From Brassica napus (lineage: Eukaryota > Streptophyta > Magnoliopsida > Brassicales > Brassicaceae): DNA of 64,000 nt. Position 1 is the first letter of the stretch, and the number at the start of each line of letters is the position of its first letter. The position numbers and the translations under genes are program-made. Below are positions 44,400 to 56,887 of this stretch, in pieces. The stretch spans positions 2,356,001-2,420,000 of the forward strand of contig NC_063437.1 of NCBI RefSeq assembly GCF_020379485.1, given 5' to 3'. The notes beneath the pieces were generated by a model. That model saw only the letters and a program-made list of their open reading frames with translations, was not told the DNA's origin and searched no databases.

Positions 44400-47300
44400 C
44401 TGGTGATAATCTAGTGGAAACCTTAACTATTTCATTCCATTCCATTCATAACTAAAACTGATACATCCATCACGTTTAAACACAGCATTTCCAATTGTGA
44501 ACCGCAAAAAATTCAAATGCACCTTCATGACATTCCATCAATTGTCTTTTTAACAAAATACTATATCATTAACCGGTCCAATTTTTGTGACACTATTTCA
44601 TATGCTCAAAATCTATATTTATCGCCATTGCCTCATCTTAATTAATTAATTGGTCTTGGCCAACTCTCTTCAACGCTTTATAAACATTTGTGCGTGAGTA
44701 TAAGTAAAGCTTCCTGAAATGAAGAAATGGCGCAAATATTTTGTTTTTTTAAAACGAAGTAAACCAAGAGCTCTCTATGGAGGAAGAAATAAAACTGTAA
44801 AATATTTATACATATATATAATACTGAAATGTGAGCATAGAAAGAAGTGAACGAAGAGGATAAAAGCAAACAGAAGAATGTTTGTCTGTCATTTTGGAAT
44901 GCCTCCAAACACACCTCACGGGGATCTTTATTAGTTCCCTCATGCACCACTCCTCACTATCCGCCATCTAATTGGTGTATAATATTATATACTTAAATAC
45001 AATAAATATGTACCTTATATTATATATGCATGCATTCATAAAACATACACACCGATCCTAGCGAGCACCATTGCAAGATGATCTACACATACTACATTTT
45101 CCAACTTTTATTGTAAAATACTACCAAGACCATATATGTACACATTTACAACGTAATAAATGTACACATTTACACCGATTAAATGCAAGCACAAATCAAT
45201 TTAATTATCAAAGTATATATCATATACGTACACAAAGTTTCGTCATTTAAAAAAAAACATTCAAAATAGTATTTGAGGCATATGCGTATGCATCTGAGCG
45301 CATATATATGTCATGAGAAATGTGATGAGTAGAAAATATGGAATTGTCTATTTATTCCACGACATATAAGAGTATACCCATCAATTCACATGTGTGCCGG
45401 TTAATCATCATCACAAAATAACACTGCAGAATAGACAAGCCTTTCTTCTCACGTATAGCCTCGTAGATATCCTACTATTTCTACTTTTACAGTCTGCTTT
45501 CTCCTCTTTAATTATTTTTAATTAAAAACGATAGATAATATATGATTTTAATTGCTCGGAATTGCCAAAGAAATGACACTCACGTGATTTTCACTTCGGG
45601 AAATACATTCATATCCACATGCACAATTTGACAATCAATATTTTTTTGAAAAACAAATCCGTTTAATCTCTAAACCTGGGAAATAAATGTTTCGTTGCCC
45701 CCCGTAGAGTGTATTGTAGATACTAGAGAGAAAGGGACGTGAGCCTTTGATCAGAATTATAGCCAAAGTGTGTATAGGCTGCAACGAGTGTTTAGAAGAC
45801 ATGCGATATACTTATATCAAAAGATATGATACTGGTTTGCCTATTTATACACTTGAATTCAAATGGAGTCAAGTTGCCATAATCTTCTACAAACAACAAA
45901 GTTAGCTTAGAAACAGATGTTATAATTTATCAAAACTACCAAGGTAAGGTACTAGTAGTCTCTTACTGTACATCTTAATATTAAATTATTATTAAAAATA
46001 GAAGAAAAATGGTTTTTTATCAAAATATTTTACAAAAATTTATGGAAATTCTGATCAATTTGTTATTTTATAATTAGTTCAGTTCTTTAAATTTAACATT
46101 TATTGATATTATTTGAATATATTTCACATTGATAATGTTCTAATATACTATTTTCTATCTTTTTAGTTGATTGGTATAAAACTAAATAAAATAACCAAGT
46201 GATTTTGGTTTACTGGTAACGAAGTTACAGTTGTGAGTACCATTCTGATTCAATTTTTTTTTGGCCATTCGAAACGCTTTAAGTGGTAAAAAAACACTAT
46301 CTTGCTGACTTCATGGTGATTAATGTTTAGGTTTAAAAAACCTTTGAAATTACATCACAGTTATCAAAAAAAATATAGAACTAAATTAACGAATATATTG
46401 AATATAATATATTCATTTCTTCCTTTTCCCCTGTATATTAATACATCTGTAATAAAAAAAAAAACAAAATACAAAAATGTAAGAGAGTCTCGTGTTTGTG
46501 ACTGCTATATTTTCTTTTGTCTGCTCCCCCATATGTATTGTATCCCTTATTCGAATCAAATATCATTTCATGACACCTAAATGCTGATATTTATAATATT
46601 TTGATATTAGCAAAAACTGAAAAAATCAGTATTTTGCATAGGCCTGAGAAGAGATCATTAGAGACGGCTTCCGGGAACATGGTTCGTGTTATATTTAGCT
46701 TCGGTAATTAACTTCCATTTATCTATCTAATATTCCACGATTGACGATGTTAAGTTTCGTTGTCCCGCTTCGATTATAAATGACCTTGACTATGTTATTC
46801 AACATAATTTGTTTGACATTTTTGACTAAAAATAATTTGTTTGACATTTTTGACTAAAAATATTGCAGTTAGGAATTATAATACGAAATTCCTCTATGAT
46901 TTACAGCTTTAATCCACATATATTATTGTCAGTTGCCCATGTTTCTCCTCCAAGATGTGATTTTTCAGGGAAGTGATTGAAACTTTAGAATCGAAATGAC
47001 AACTAAACATCGAGAACATATTGAACTCCACATGCTGTGATAAAGTGGTGGGCAAGGCGTAGTTAAATATTTTTCCGAGGTTAAGGCCTCATTGAAACAA
47101 AATCACAGTAATATAGAAAGTTTGAATTTAATTTTCAAACTCGAATAGACAGTGTGATGAATTTTTTTTTGAAAAATTTCACTAGAAGTAATATTATATG
47201 TAGTTTTACCGGAACTCACTGAATTAGTTGGCAGAGCATATAAAATAAACATATTGAAAGCCTTCTAAAAAAAACATTGAAGACATACCTTAACAATAAT

Positions 47301-47879
47301 GTACAAAAACAAACCCATTCCATCTACCCCACTTACTCCTTCTAAGTGACAAAAATAATCTTAGAGAATTAGGTCACGGGGCGGCTTTATGCTATATATC
47401 AAACATCAGTCTTTGTTTCCTTTTGAAATAATTTTGTTTTTCTATTATTTGTTTTGACATGGCACATATAAACATATTATAGAAATGAAAAAAATATCCG
47501 ATTAGCTTTTGAAGAGTATTAGGGTATATTACACTGTGCGTGTTCTAAGCTATATCATGAATCAACATTAAAAAAAAAGATATCATGAATCCTTCAAGGA
47601 GTGATCATTATGAAACTGAATATTCATGTCATTGACAAATGTCTCGCTGATATACTTTAATTTTTTTATGAATCGAGACAACCAATAGCCGGAAATCTGA
47701 ATTTTATGAATCTGGTATATGGTATTTTTAAAAAGATATAGTTTTGATTTTCAGTTTAATCATCTTTATTGAGTTTAAAACCTACAAATCTATTAGTTTT
47801 AATGTGCCGTTAAAAATATATACCAGTTTTAAGGTTTCAACTTTCAAACCAGAATAGTCCTTATATTTTAATGGGATTA
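44400..47879. other. 3.5-kb gene-free interval
   Basis: AT-rich DNA in which only short random frames occur. The segment at about 45690-45900 has a balanced base composition and could be a retroelement scrap. I can support no gene or complete repeat. Confidence 0.45.
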
Positions 47880-48743
47880 CTAGATTTTGACCCGCGCTTA
47901 AGAAGCGCGGATATTTTTTTGGTGACCGTAAACTCAAATATTAAATGAATTTATGTTTATTATTAGATATCTAAAATATTTAAAAGCTGTTCTATTATTA
48001 TTATTTCAGTCCGGTATAATGTTTTCATTGAGTTTTCATATCCGAATCAGACTTGTGGTCGAACCGTAAGATCTAGTAACTCATATATAGTGAAATAGAA
48101 TATAATAAAATAAAAATAGTAAAAGTATCTGAAAATCAAAAAGACCGTTATTAACCCACTGAAAAAAAATATCATTTGTTTTTTTGTTTTATAAATTTTT
48201 GATATATTAATATATATTTAACTTGTATAAGAAATTTCTTTTAATAAATATTGTTAAGTTTATTTATAAATATATTAATTATCAATCTACCAAAATAGTG
48301 AAGCAAGTATTATTTTTTTTCCTTTTTTAATTTTATATCAAACTATTATCAATTTTTTTTTAAACAAAAATCAGTTTGTGACAGATATTTTATTATTAGA
48401 AATCCATACAATTTAAATAATATTATATGTATTTATGTATAAAATGGTCTTCATAATTTGGGATTTTGTAACAAAAAGGGTCTAACGTTAAGTTGGTTAA
48501 TTTTATTTTTCTGTAACAAACGTTAATTGGATTTATAATTTTCTTTTGTGAATAGGTTGTATCTGTTAAATTATCTTTTTAAGTTAAACGCCCAAAGCCC
48601 AATTAATAATATTTATTTTGCTGATAACAAAATGAGATTAAATAGGGATAACATATAATATATAAGGAAGACCAAAAAAATAAAAGGTCCAAACAACTTT
48701 TTAAGTAGATTTATTTAAACTCCTTCCCTTTTTTTAATATTGA
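47880..48743 (-). mobile_element. Non-autonomous Helitron (family A), copy 2
   Basis: On the minus strand it starts TCAATATTAAAAAAAGGG at 48743 after A and ends with the hairpin ccgcgcttcttaagcgcggg and CTAG (47883-47880), followed by T. It is collinear with 14254-15121 over the whole length, including shared indels. No coding. Confidence 0.88.
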
Positions 48744-51700
48744 TTTGCGAACAATTCATATTTCAAATACAAATTAAGTAAATGTTATTGATTTTATCAT
48801 AATGTAATTTTTCACATTTATGGCACAAAGTACTCAGTTTCTCGTTACATGTACTAGATAAATGTGTGGGAGAAAATAACGTGACCAATCGAATATAAGG
48901 TCAAAAGCACCTGAAAATTATTCTAAATGAAAGAAGAAGAAACCATCCACATATACATTTATTGTCCACATATACATATGCACCGAGTGTTCTATTTCAT
49001 ATCACTGGAGTAGTATATGATAATAATCTCACCTACAACTCTCAAATAGTAAACTTTAAACCCAAATATAAACTATAAATTCAAATATAAACCATAAACC
49101 TAAATAGAATAGAACAAAATAAATGATATTGTTTATATTGGTGAAATTATTAAATGTCTATGATTGCATAGAAAAAGTTAATGCTGACCCCAACCATACC
49201 CCCTCACCTTCTAAATATTAAACTCTAATCACTAAACTCCAACTCAAATATTCCTAGACCCAAATATCAAAAATCTAAAAAGTACATAATATTATGTAAT
49301 ATTAAATTACATTATGTAACACCGAATTATGAAATATAGATCATAGTACGATTTCTACAAGTTTAAAAACATGTAATGATAGTTACAATTTAAAAAAAAA
49401 TTACGAACTATATTTCTAAACAAAATATAGCACTTTTTAGTAATCGTCAAATGGAATGGAACATGATAAAATAGTATAGTAACAGAATATATCGCATTAC
49501 ATAATATGTCTATGCAGAATAGAACAGGAATATATCAATGGAATAGTAACGCCAATTAATTCAACTTCATGCGTATGTGACTTTCATGTCTGTTTCAGCA
49601 CTGTTAGTGGGATCTCAGATACGGTGCATGCATGTCATTCATCTTATACATAATGTAAAAAAAAAATATCATTTTCCCCGATCAAGTTTTAGTAAGTAAT
49701 TAAGTAGTAACTGATGGCGATGGAGAAAAAATGAATTTGATGGCAACAGAGAAGAAAATACATCTTACGGCGGCAGACGAATAAATTTTATTGTTGTCCA
49801 GTAAGTGGAATAGAGAATAGACAGTGTTGAGAGGTGAAAAAAAATGGTGGCGACTATGACAGAGCGAACACGGTGGCAACGATGAACATCGGTGGTGATG
49901 ATGGTGTTGGCTGTACATGTGGTGATTGAGACGAAGTGACCAAAGGTGTATGTGTTCATATGTATGAATAAGAAACATAGATTTAATAAGAAGAGGAAGA
50001 AAAAAAAAAGAAAAATATCTGTTAAATGTGTGCATTAATGGTAGCCACAATTTATTAATTTTTTGATATTTAATATTTATTTTAATAAATAATTTTTCAA
50101 CAGGTTACAAGGTTGAATTGAAGGATAATATAGTATTATTACATAAAGACATGTACTATAGGCAAAAGTTAAAGATTTTAGTTATCGAGTGAATTGTAAT
50201 TTCTTTAAACGCTACATGATGCAATTTTTCTATTTTTGTTGAAAATTGTATTCACTAACCAAACAACAAAACATAATTCATTAAGTAACTAAAATTACAC
50301 TATTTCTATTCTTTTCTCTTCCTATTTCTCCACCATGTCTCTGCAAGACCAATTTCACTTTCTTTCTTTTTTTTATTTGACAAATAAGAAAATCCTTATA
50401 TTTTTAGTACGTTCAAAATACTCAAGAAGATTGGAGACCTTTGTCCAACCAATTTGATATACTATTCAACATTTTAAGTTTACCACGGTAATCACAATTA
50501 ATGGTGTGTATCAACCGTGTACGCACCGTTATTACAACAGTAGTGACCATACCGCTTCAAAATTTGCTTGTAACCATATTATATCATGAAAAAATATTCA
50601 ACATTTTTAATTATTTTTAATGTGAATATATCCAATTAGTGAACAGTGTTAAGTTTATGTGTCGTTTACTACCGTTTATTAATTCATTTCTTTTATTTTT
50701 TACGTTCATTATAATTTATAGCATATCAAATGTTGAAAGAATACATATTGTTTATAGTTTATAAAAAGAGTAATTGGCGTAGATGCACCCAGAAACCCAT
50801 GTAATTTGTCATATAACTTTGTTTATTTTTAATAATTTTAGTGACTATAATACCCTTATCTCTATCTCTCTCTCTTCTCCTTTTTATGTGTTCTAATCTC
50901 TTTATCTCTAGTACAAATTCTTCAAATCATCTTCTAATTCAACACAAATCTTTATTTTTTTATTCTGATTCTTTTGACACCCATAATGCTAATCTTATTA
51001 TCTCACTACAATTCCAATGTTTCCAATTTCGAATCACAATCAACTTTTAGATAATATATACGTTAGTAGGTATTTTATTACTTACCTGCTATTAATTAGA
51101 TTTTAATGGATTCTTAGTCGATACATGAGGTGTTAACTGTTACAAATAGATTTGGAGCTATTTAATAGATAACTAATTAATTGTTAATAATTTCATTAAC
51201 TGATATATGATTTGTTAGTCGATACATTTGTTTGATACATAGATTGTTAGATGATACTGAAATTATTAGCGGATATGTTAGTTGGTATGTAGATTGTTAC
51301 CTGCTATGTAAATATTTAGCTGATAGATCTAGAGTTACTTGTTTTCGACAAAGCATAAGGGCATTTTCGTCTGCACAGTGTCAAAAGGTTACTCCTTTTT
51401 GAGTTATCCATAATTATGGACATTCAGCAAATTTGGACCTTAATTGGGAATATTCCACACATTGTCTCTTATAAAAACACACACACACTTGTTTACAAAA
51501 TAATAAGTTATAGACAGAGAAGGGTTGACAAAAAAGTTTACAAGGCCAATAAGAGTCTCAACCTGAAAGCATAAACCCAATAAAATATATTTCTTACTGT
51601 CTCTCTCAATTTATATTTTAGGATCAAAGAACTTCATATAAGTATGTTAGGTATGATTATACTTTACTTACCTTGTACGAATATTAAAATTTTGAACTTG

Positions 51701-52479
51701 TACTCGATTTGCTAAAACGAGTACTTGATATTTCGAATACTTACTCAAAATAATATACTTATAATTTATTTATTCCATTCTATTATTTATTACAATTGAG
51801 TACTTGTGAGTTACTCACAAATATTTGTTAGTTGCTTGCAAGTATTTTTGAATATTTAATAATTACTTACTATACAATATTTTGTTAGAAATAAACATGA
51901 AAATTTGTGTTATTTACTATATGAGGAAAAACATGATATTTACTTTATACGAGATATATGTGCATATTATAAAAAAAAAAAAGATTGAACAAAAACATAA
52001 TTTCTCAATATAAAGATGTTATTTACTTCTCATGACAACAAAAATATCTTTTTATAGACAAGTAGAGAGTAATATCAAACATAGCAGCTCAATTTTTTTA
52101 TACTTATTACTTATCAGTTATCTTATACTTACAAATATATAAATGGACTATTTGATATTCGAGTTGACAATGATGAATACTCAAAAAATAAAAATAGATA
52201 TATGACAAGCAACGAATATTAGACTAGTAGCGAGTATGGTGATGTTCGTTTGTCCATATGTCATCTCCATTCAAATGACTTATTTAAATGATCAAATCAA
52301 ATGATCCATATGGATGGATCATCTAAATGAACTTATGTCGTTTTGTTCATCTTTATTTTCATTTAGATGAGTTTAGTAAATGAATTACTTATTTACCCTT
52401 GTTTTTATTTAATCCTATTTATTTATCTAACTATATTTATTTTTATTATTTGTTCAAAATATAATTATTTTAAATTATG
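48744..52479. other. 3.7-kb gene-free interval
   Basis: AT-rich spacer. Repeated variants of ttagctgatac / gttagttggtat words occur at about 51060-51330, like a decayed short tandem repeat. Frames in this interval lack domain motifs. Confidence 0.45.
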
Positions 52480-53092
52480 GTTTTGATGGAAAATATAATT
52501 TTGCGGTTTTAGAGAATAACGTAATTTTGTGGTTTTGGTGGAAAATATAATTTTGCGATTATAGAGAAAAATGTAATTTTCTGGTTTTGGTGGAAAATGA
52601 AATTTGCAGTTTTAGTGAGAAAATTTGATTTTGTGGTTTTGATGGAAAATATGAATTTACAGTTTAGGCATGAAACACATTTTTGTGGTTTTAGCGAGAA
52701 AAACATTTTGCACATTGTTCTGCTGGGAATATGCGTTTTTTTATGGTTTTGGTGGGAAAATGCGTCTTGCGAATTTCCCGAGAAAATGCGTTTTGTAGTT
52801 TTGACGAGAATTGTTTTTGTAGTTTTAGCGAAAAATGTGTTTTTTCGGTTTTGGCAGAAAAATGTGTTTTGCGGTTTTGGTGGGAAAATGTATTTTTGGT
52901 TTTGGCGAAAAATGCGTTTTGTGGTTTTGGCGGGAAATATATTTATGTGATTTTCGTAAAAATGTGTTTTGTTATTTTGGCGGAAAAATACATTTTGTGG
53001 TTTGGCGGAAAAATGCGTTTTACGGTTTTGGTGAAAAAATGTGTTGTGATTTTGAAAGAAAAATACATTTTTATGGTTTTGACAAAAAAAAA
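52480..53092. repeat. Minisatellite of ~32-bp ggttttggcggaaaatg units
   Basis: About 18-20 imperfect units of the form tttgtggttttggtgggaaaatgcg follow each other for ~600 bp. Because the unit contains no stop in several frames, long overlapping frames appear in all three plus-strand phases; they are not genes. Confidence 0.92.
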
Positions 53093-54146
53093 AACACTTC
53101 CAAAATTGAATATAATATTTTTTAAACGTCTACACTGATTTTACAAAAAATTCATTTCATGATTTGACACAAAAACATCGTTTCAACTAGGTCTGATATG
53201 CCTTATGGACGAGTATCTAGGCGTAGCCTCAACCCAATTTTAGAACACATGAAAATAGTGTTAAAGAAGTGAAGGAATTTCACCTATGGGTACCAAGATG
53301 ATGGGTAAGGTGTCATCGATGGAGAAGTCACCAAGGCTCCTATTCTTGCCACAATAAGCCTTGATTGACACGTCTACAGAACAAAGAGCTTTCGACAGTC
53401 TTCCTTGTTCCAGAAGACACCTGTGTTAACCGCTGCCAACAGAGAACTCATAATCAAATTACAATAATTAGAAAATATACATAAAGCAAACATCAATTTA
53501 TTAGATCAAAAAGCTTACTATGTGCCAACTTCATCCGCCTATTGGGGACAATAGCGCTTTGGTCGATAACAAACATGCTGGTGGAAAAACATAAGCCGTC
53601 TTGATGGAGACGTGAAACAACAATATTGAAATTATCTGATTTTAATATTTCGAGAACACTAAATAGCTCCGTTCCTTTTACAATGTTTTTTGAGATTATC
53701 ATTAAGTTTGATGGTGCCGGATAGTATAATCCCCATGTAAGAATATCCACTAACATAGATTAGATTGAATTAGATATAACAATGGGAAAAAATGAGTATA
53801 ATAATTCACCTCTCTTTTGTAAGAAGATTTTGGCATTCATATAGTAATCAACAACTTAGTGCTATCATTCTCACAATAAGGCCTGACTTTCTTTAGTTCA
53901 CCATGATATCCATATTTTTTTTAAAGTTGCTTTGATGTTCTCAAAAACAGTAGCAGTCCTCCATATCCCAGAAGACTCCTGTACGTATTAGCCACTGCCA
54001 AGGTTTCACAAAGCAAATAAGACAAACAGTATACGTATGTAGAGATCAAATACCAAACAAGCTTCAGTTTTCGAGCAAGACAGAGATCATACCATTGCGT
54101 CATTTGGTCATCGTTTTGCAAGGAATATTAGGGTTTAGTTAGATAG
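53093..54146 (-). other. Unassigned minus-strand gene-like fragments
   Basis: Open stretches at 53756-53493 (TELFSVLEILKSDNFNIVVS, HQDGLCFSTSMFV) and at about 53440-53270 (SLGDFSIDDTLPIILVPIGE) have protein-like composition and possible splice sites. A second similar patch at 54121-53921 repeats the word ccagaagactcctgtacgtattagccactgcca in diverged form compared with 53413-53441. I do not recognise a family; it may be a decayed duplicated gene. Confidence 0.3.
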
Positions 54147-54155
54147 AAGAATAAC

Positions 54156-55192
54156 TGCCAGTTTTGCGAGACAGTTTGTGGTGTGTGAGGTTGGCTCTGG
54201 CATTACTGCCAGTTTCTGGCAAGACTCTTGGACTCCGCTGGGGCCTTTGATAGAGATTACGGGACCAGAAGGTCCACAAGTTTCAGGCCTTCCTCTCGAT
54301 GCCTCAGTAGCGGATGCTATTATCAATGGGAATTGGTGGCTTTCTGGCATGAGGACTCGAAATCCGCTCGTTCAGCTGCTTAAGCACTGTCTGCCGGCTG
54401 CAGAGCCCATAGCCACTTCAGAAACCGACGATAATTTTGCTTGGAAGGTAGGAGAGCAGGCCCCGGTTCAGAAATTCCCAACCTCAGCCACGTGGCAATT
54501 TTTATATCCCTTGGGTCAGCAAGTCTCGTGGCATAAACAGGTATGGTTTGCAGGCCATATTCCAAAACATGCGTTCTTCACCTGGATTAATGTCAGACAT
54601 AGGCTGCCGACCAGATACAGGTTGAGGAGTTGGGGTCTGCAGATTCCTGCTGTATGCGTGCTATGCTCCACTCATGATGAAACCCGACAGCACCTCTTTT
54701 TTGATTGCACCTTTAGCACTGCGGTCTGGTCTTATTTCATGACAACAGTCAATCTTCAGCCTCCTCAATCTTTTGAATCAACTCTCAGCTGGCTGAGCAG
54801 ACCCTCCTTGAACAGCCATCTTGTCCTCATCATCAGATTCATTTATCAAGCCTCGAAGTACGCTATCTGGAAAGAGCGCAACTCTAGAATTCACAATTCC
54901 ACCTCCCGCCCTCCAGAAGCTATCATCATAGATATAAAAGACCTCTTGCGACTCCGTTTGGATCCTCTGTCTAGAGCTCTTGCAGCAGCAGCAGCAGCTT
55001 CATCATCCTCCAACCCGCCAGTGACTTTAATGGGAACTTGGTTTTTTCTTTTCTAACGCATATGAGTTCTCGTAGTAGTAGCTAGTTTAATTGTGGCATA
55101 CTTGTGTTGTAAGTCCCATTTTTGCATCCTTCGGGTATGTATCGGTGTTAACAATTAATGGAAATTTATATTTAAAAAAAAAAAAAAAAAAA
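54156..55192 (+). mobile_element. 5'-truncated L1-type LINE with poly(A) tail
   Basis: The insertion is flanked by aagaataac at 54147-54155 and 55193-55201, with a ~21-base A tail at the right end. It holds only the 3' part of ORF2 and a short 3'UTR. The uninterrupted frame and clean tail suggest a fairly recent insertion. Confidence 0.88.
54178..55056 (+). CDS. LINE ORF2 C-terminal fragment with zf-RVT domain
   Basis: The frame is open for 292 codons from the first in-frame ATG, but the true ORF2 start was lost by 5' truncation. SFWQDSWTPLGPLIEITGP is the region after the polymerase domain. FAGHIPKHAFFTWINVRHRL then CVLCSTHDETRQHLFFDC is the zinc-binding zf-RVT motif of plant LINE reverse transcriptases. 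The end carries a run of six alanines and four serines. RT catalytic motifs are absent, so no enzyme activity is expected. Confidence 0.85.
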   Translation: MVCEVGSGITASFWQDSWTPLGPLIEITGPEGPQVSGLPLDASVADAIINGNWWLSGMRTRNPLVQLLKHCLPAAEPIATSETDDNFAWKVGEQAPVQKFPTSATWQFLYPLGQQVSWHKQVWFAGHIPKHAFFTWINVRHRLPTRYRLRSWGLQIPAVCVLCSTHDETRQHLFFDCTFSTAVWSYFMTTVNLQPPQSFESTLSWLSRPSLNSHLVLIIRFIYQASKYAIWKERNSRIHNSTSRPPEAIIIDIKDLLRLRLDPLSRALAAAAAASSSSNPPVTLMGTWFFLF

Positions 55193-55342
55193 AAGAATAA
55201 CCAAACACTTTTCATAATGCAATCGTCTCTTATATATACCACATGCATGAGTCAATCTCTCACGAATAATACCAACTTTTCAAGTTAGGGGTTAACATTG
55301 AATTGGAAGAGTTTAAACCATTTATTTTAGAACGAATTTACA

Positions 55343-56700
55343 TCTATCTTATTAAAACTCAAGTACAAATTTGGAGTGTTTGGAGACTTGAATAGGACTT
55401 TTAAAAATTTGGAGTGTTTGGAAACATGGATTGCAGTCTTTTAAAAAAAAATATTTTTGTTTGAAAACAAGGATAGTAGTATTAAGAAAAAAAGTAATGG
55501 GCTTATGTTTTTTTTTTAAAATTGAAAGTTATCTAGGCCACTTTTAAAATATACCAAAATGGGTCAATCTAATTCCCTAAAAATTTTTTTTTTAAACTAA
55601 CCATAAAACAAAATTTAAACTTTATATACATATTTCAAATCAAAATAATAATTCAAATTTGATTTATATCAAAAATTGATTCAAAAATATACTTATATTC
55701 AAAAATGGATTTTTTACTAAACTATTTTTCAATAACCATTATAAAAAAATATTGTCAATATATATAAGAAAAATATAATACAAAGCCCAATTTGAAATAC
55801 CAACTCAAATTATGGTTTTCATATTTCATACTAAGTTTTAAAAATATAATATATGTAATTATTTATATGATGGTATGTATAAAATACTATTAATTATATG
55901 ATTACTTATATGATGGTACATATAAAATACGATTAATTATATGATGATAAAATACGATATATAATAATGACTAGGGATGGGCTTTTGGATACCCATACGG
56001 GTTTAGTTCTGATCGGTTTGTATTTTGGGTTTTCGGGGTCAAAGATTTCAGCCTTATTAGAATGTTTCTAAATTTTGGTTTGAGTTCGATTTGGATCTTT
56101 GCGGGTTTGGTTTGAGTTTGGATAACTAATTTAAATGATTTTTAAAGTCTTAAATCATTATATATTTTAAATTTCTCAAAATGTATAAATAAAATAATAT
56201 ATTACGTATAAATTAGAATAACATATGTCATAATACTTAAGCTTAACATATCAATTGGCTTGATTTAAAATTTTGGATACGAAATCAATAATTATTTTAA
56301 GTATTTTTGGTGATTTGAGTATACTTTAACTATTTCAGATATTTACTTTTGACTATCTATATATATTTTCAAGTATTTAAACCAATTTAAAAGTATCATT
56401 TTTGATGTTTTATATACGTTAAATCTAAAAATAATTAATATATATAAGTATATAAATCTATTTTTAGATAAACTCGGATACCCAAATACTTCGGTTCGGA
56501 TCAGATTCGGTTCTCTAAATAACAAAATTTTGAATAATTAGAATATTTAATCAATTTATGTTTGGGTTTGGTACTATATCTTTGGATCGGTATCGGTTAT
56601 GTTCCTCGGATTCATCCAAATCCTAATAATTACATGAAAAACAAATATCAAAATATTTTTCAAAATATACACCCGCGCGCCTGCGCGGGTCAAAATCTAG
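55343..56700 (+). mobile_element. Helitron with a nested hAT-like fragment
   Basis: It starts TCTATCTTATTAAAACTC at 55343 after A and ends with a strong hairpin (cccgcgcgcctgcgcggg) and CTAG (56697-56700), followed by T. It is 1358 bp with no Rep/helicase. Between about 55972 and 56630 lies a gggatgggc / ggatacccat-rich segment that resembles a separate MITE of the 36020 type and is probably nested. Confidence 0.82.
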
Positions 56701-56887
56701 TAATGTATTATTTGTAAAATTGGATTTGTTCCCTTTTCTCTTATTAAGCCAATATGAAATAAATAACGTCGTATACTAATATGGGCTTTTAGAAAAGAAA
56801 GCCCATTCTAGAAATAACTATCCGGCCCACCTATATCAGTTGAAAATTATTTCCCTTGGCTCCCGATCGGAGGTGAAAGGGAGAGTG

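Noticed and set aside
44678..44950. 90-codon minus-strand frame
   Set aside because: AT-rich with Phe/Ile/Tyr bias, no splice or promoter support and no family match.
49700..50050. 116-codon minus-strand frame starting MWLPLMHTFN
   Set aside because: No domain or gene context; it is His/Ser-rich from a gtggtgatg-like simple repeat, so probably chance.
52597..53138. Three overlapping plus-strand open frames of about 96-135 codons
   Set aside because: All are translations of the same minisatellite unit in different phases, with no start context or domain.
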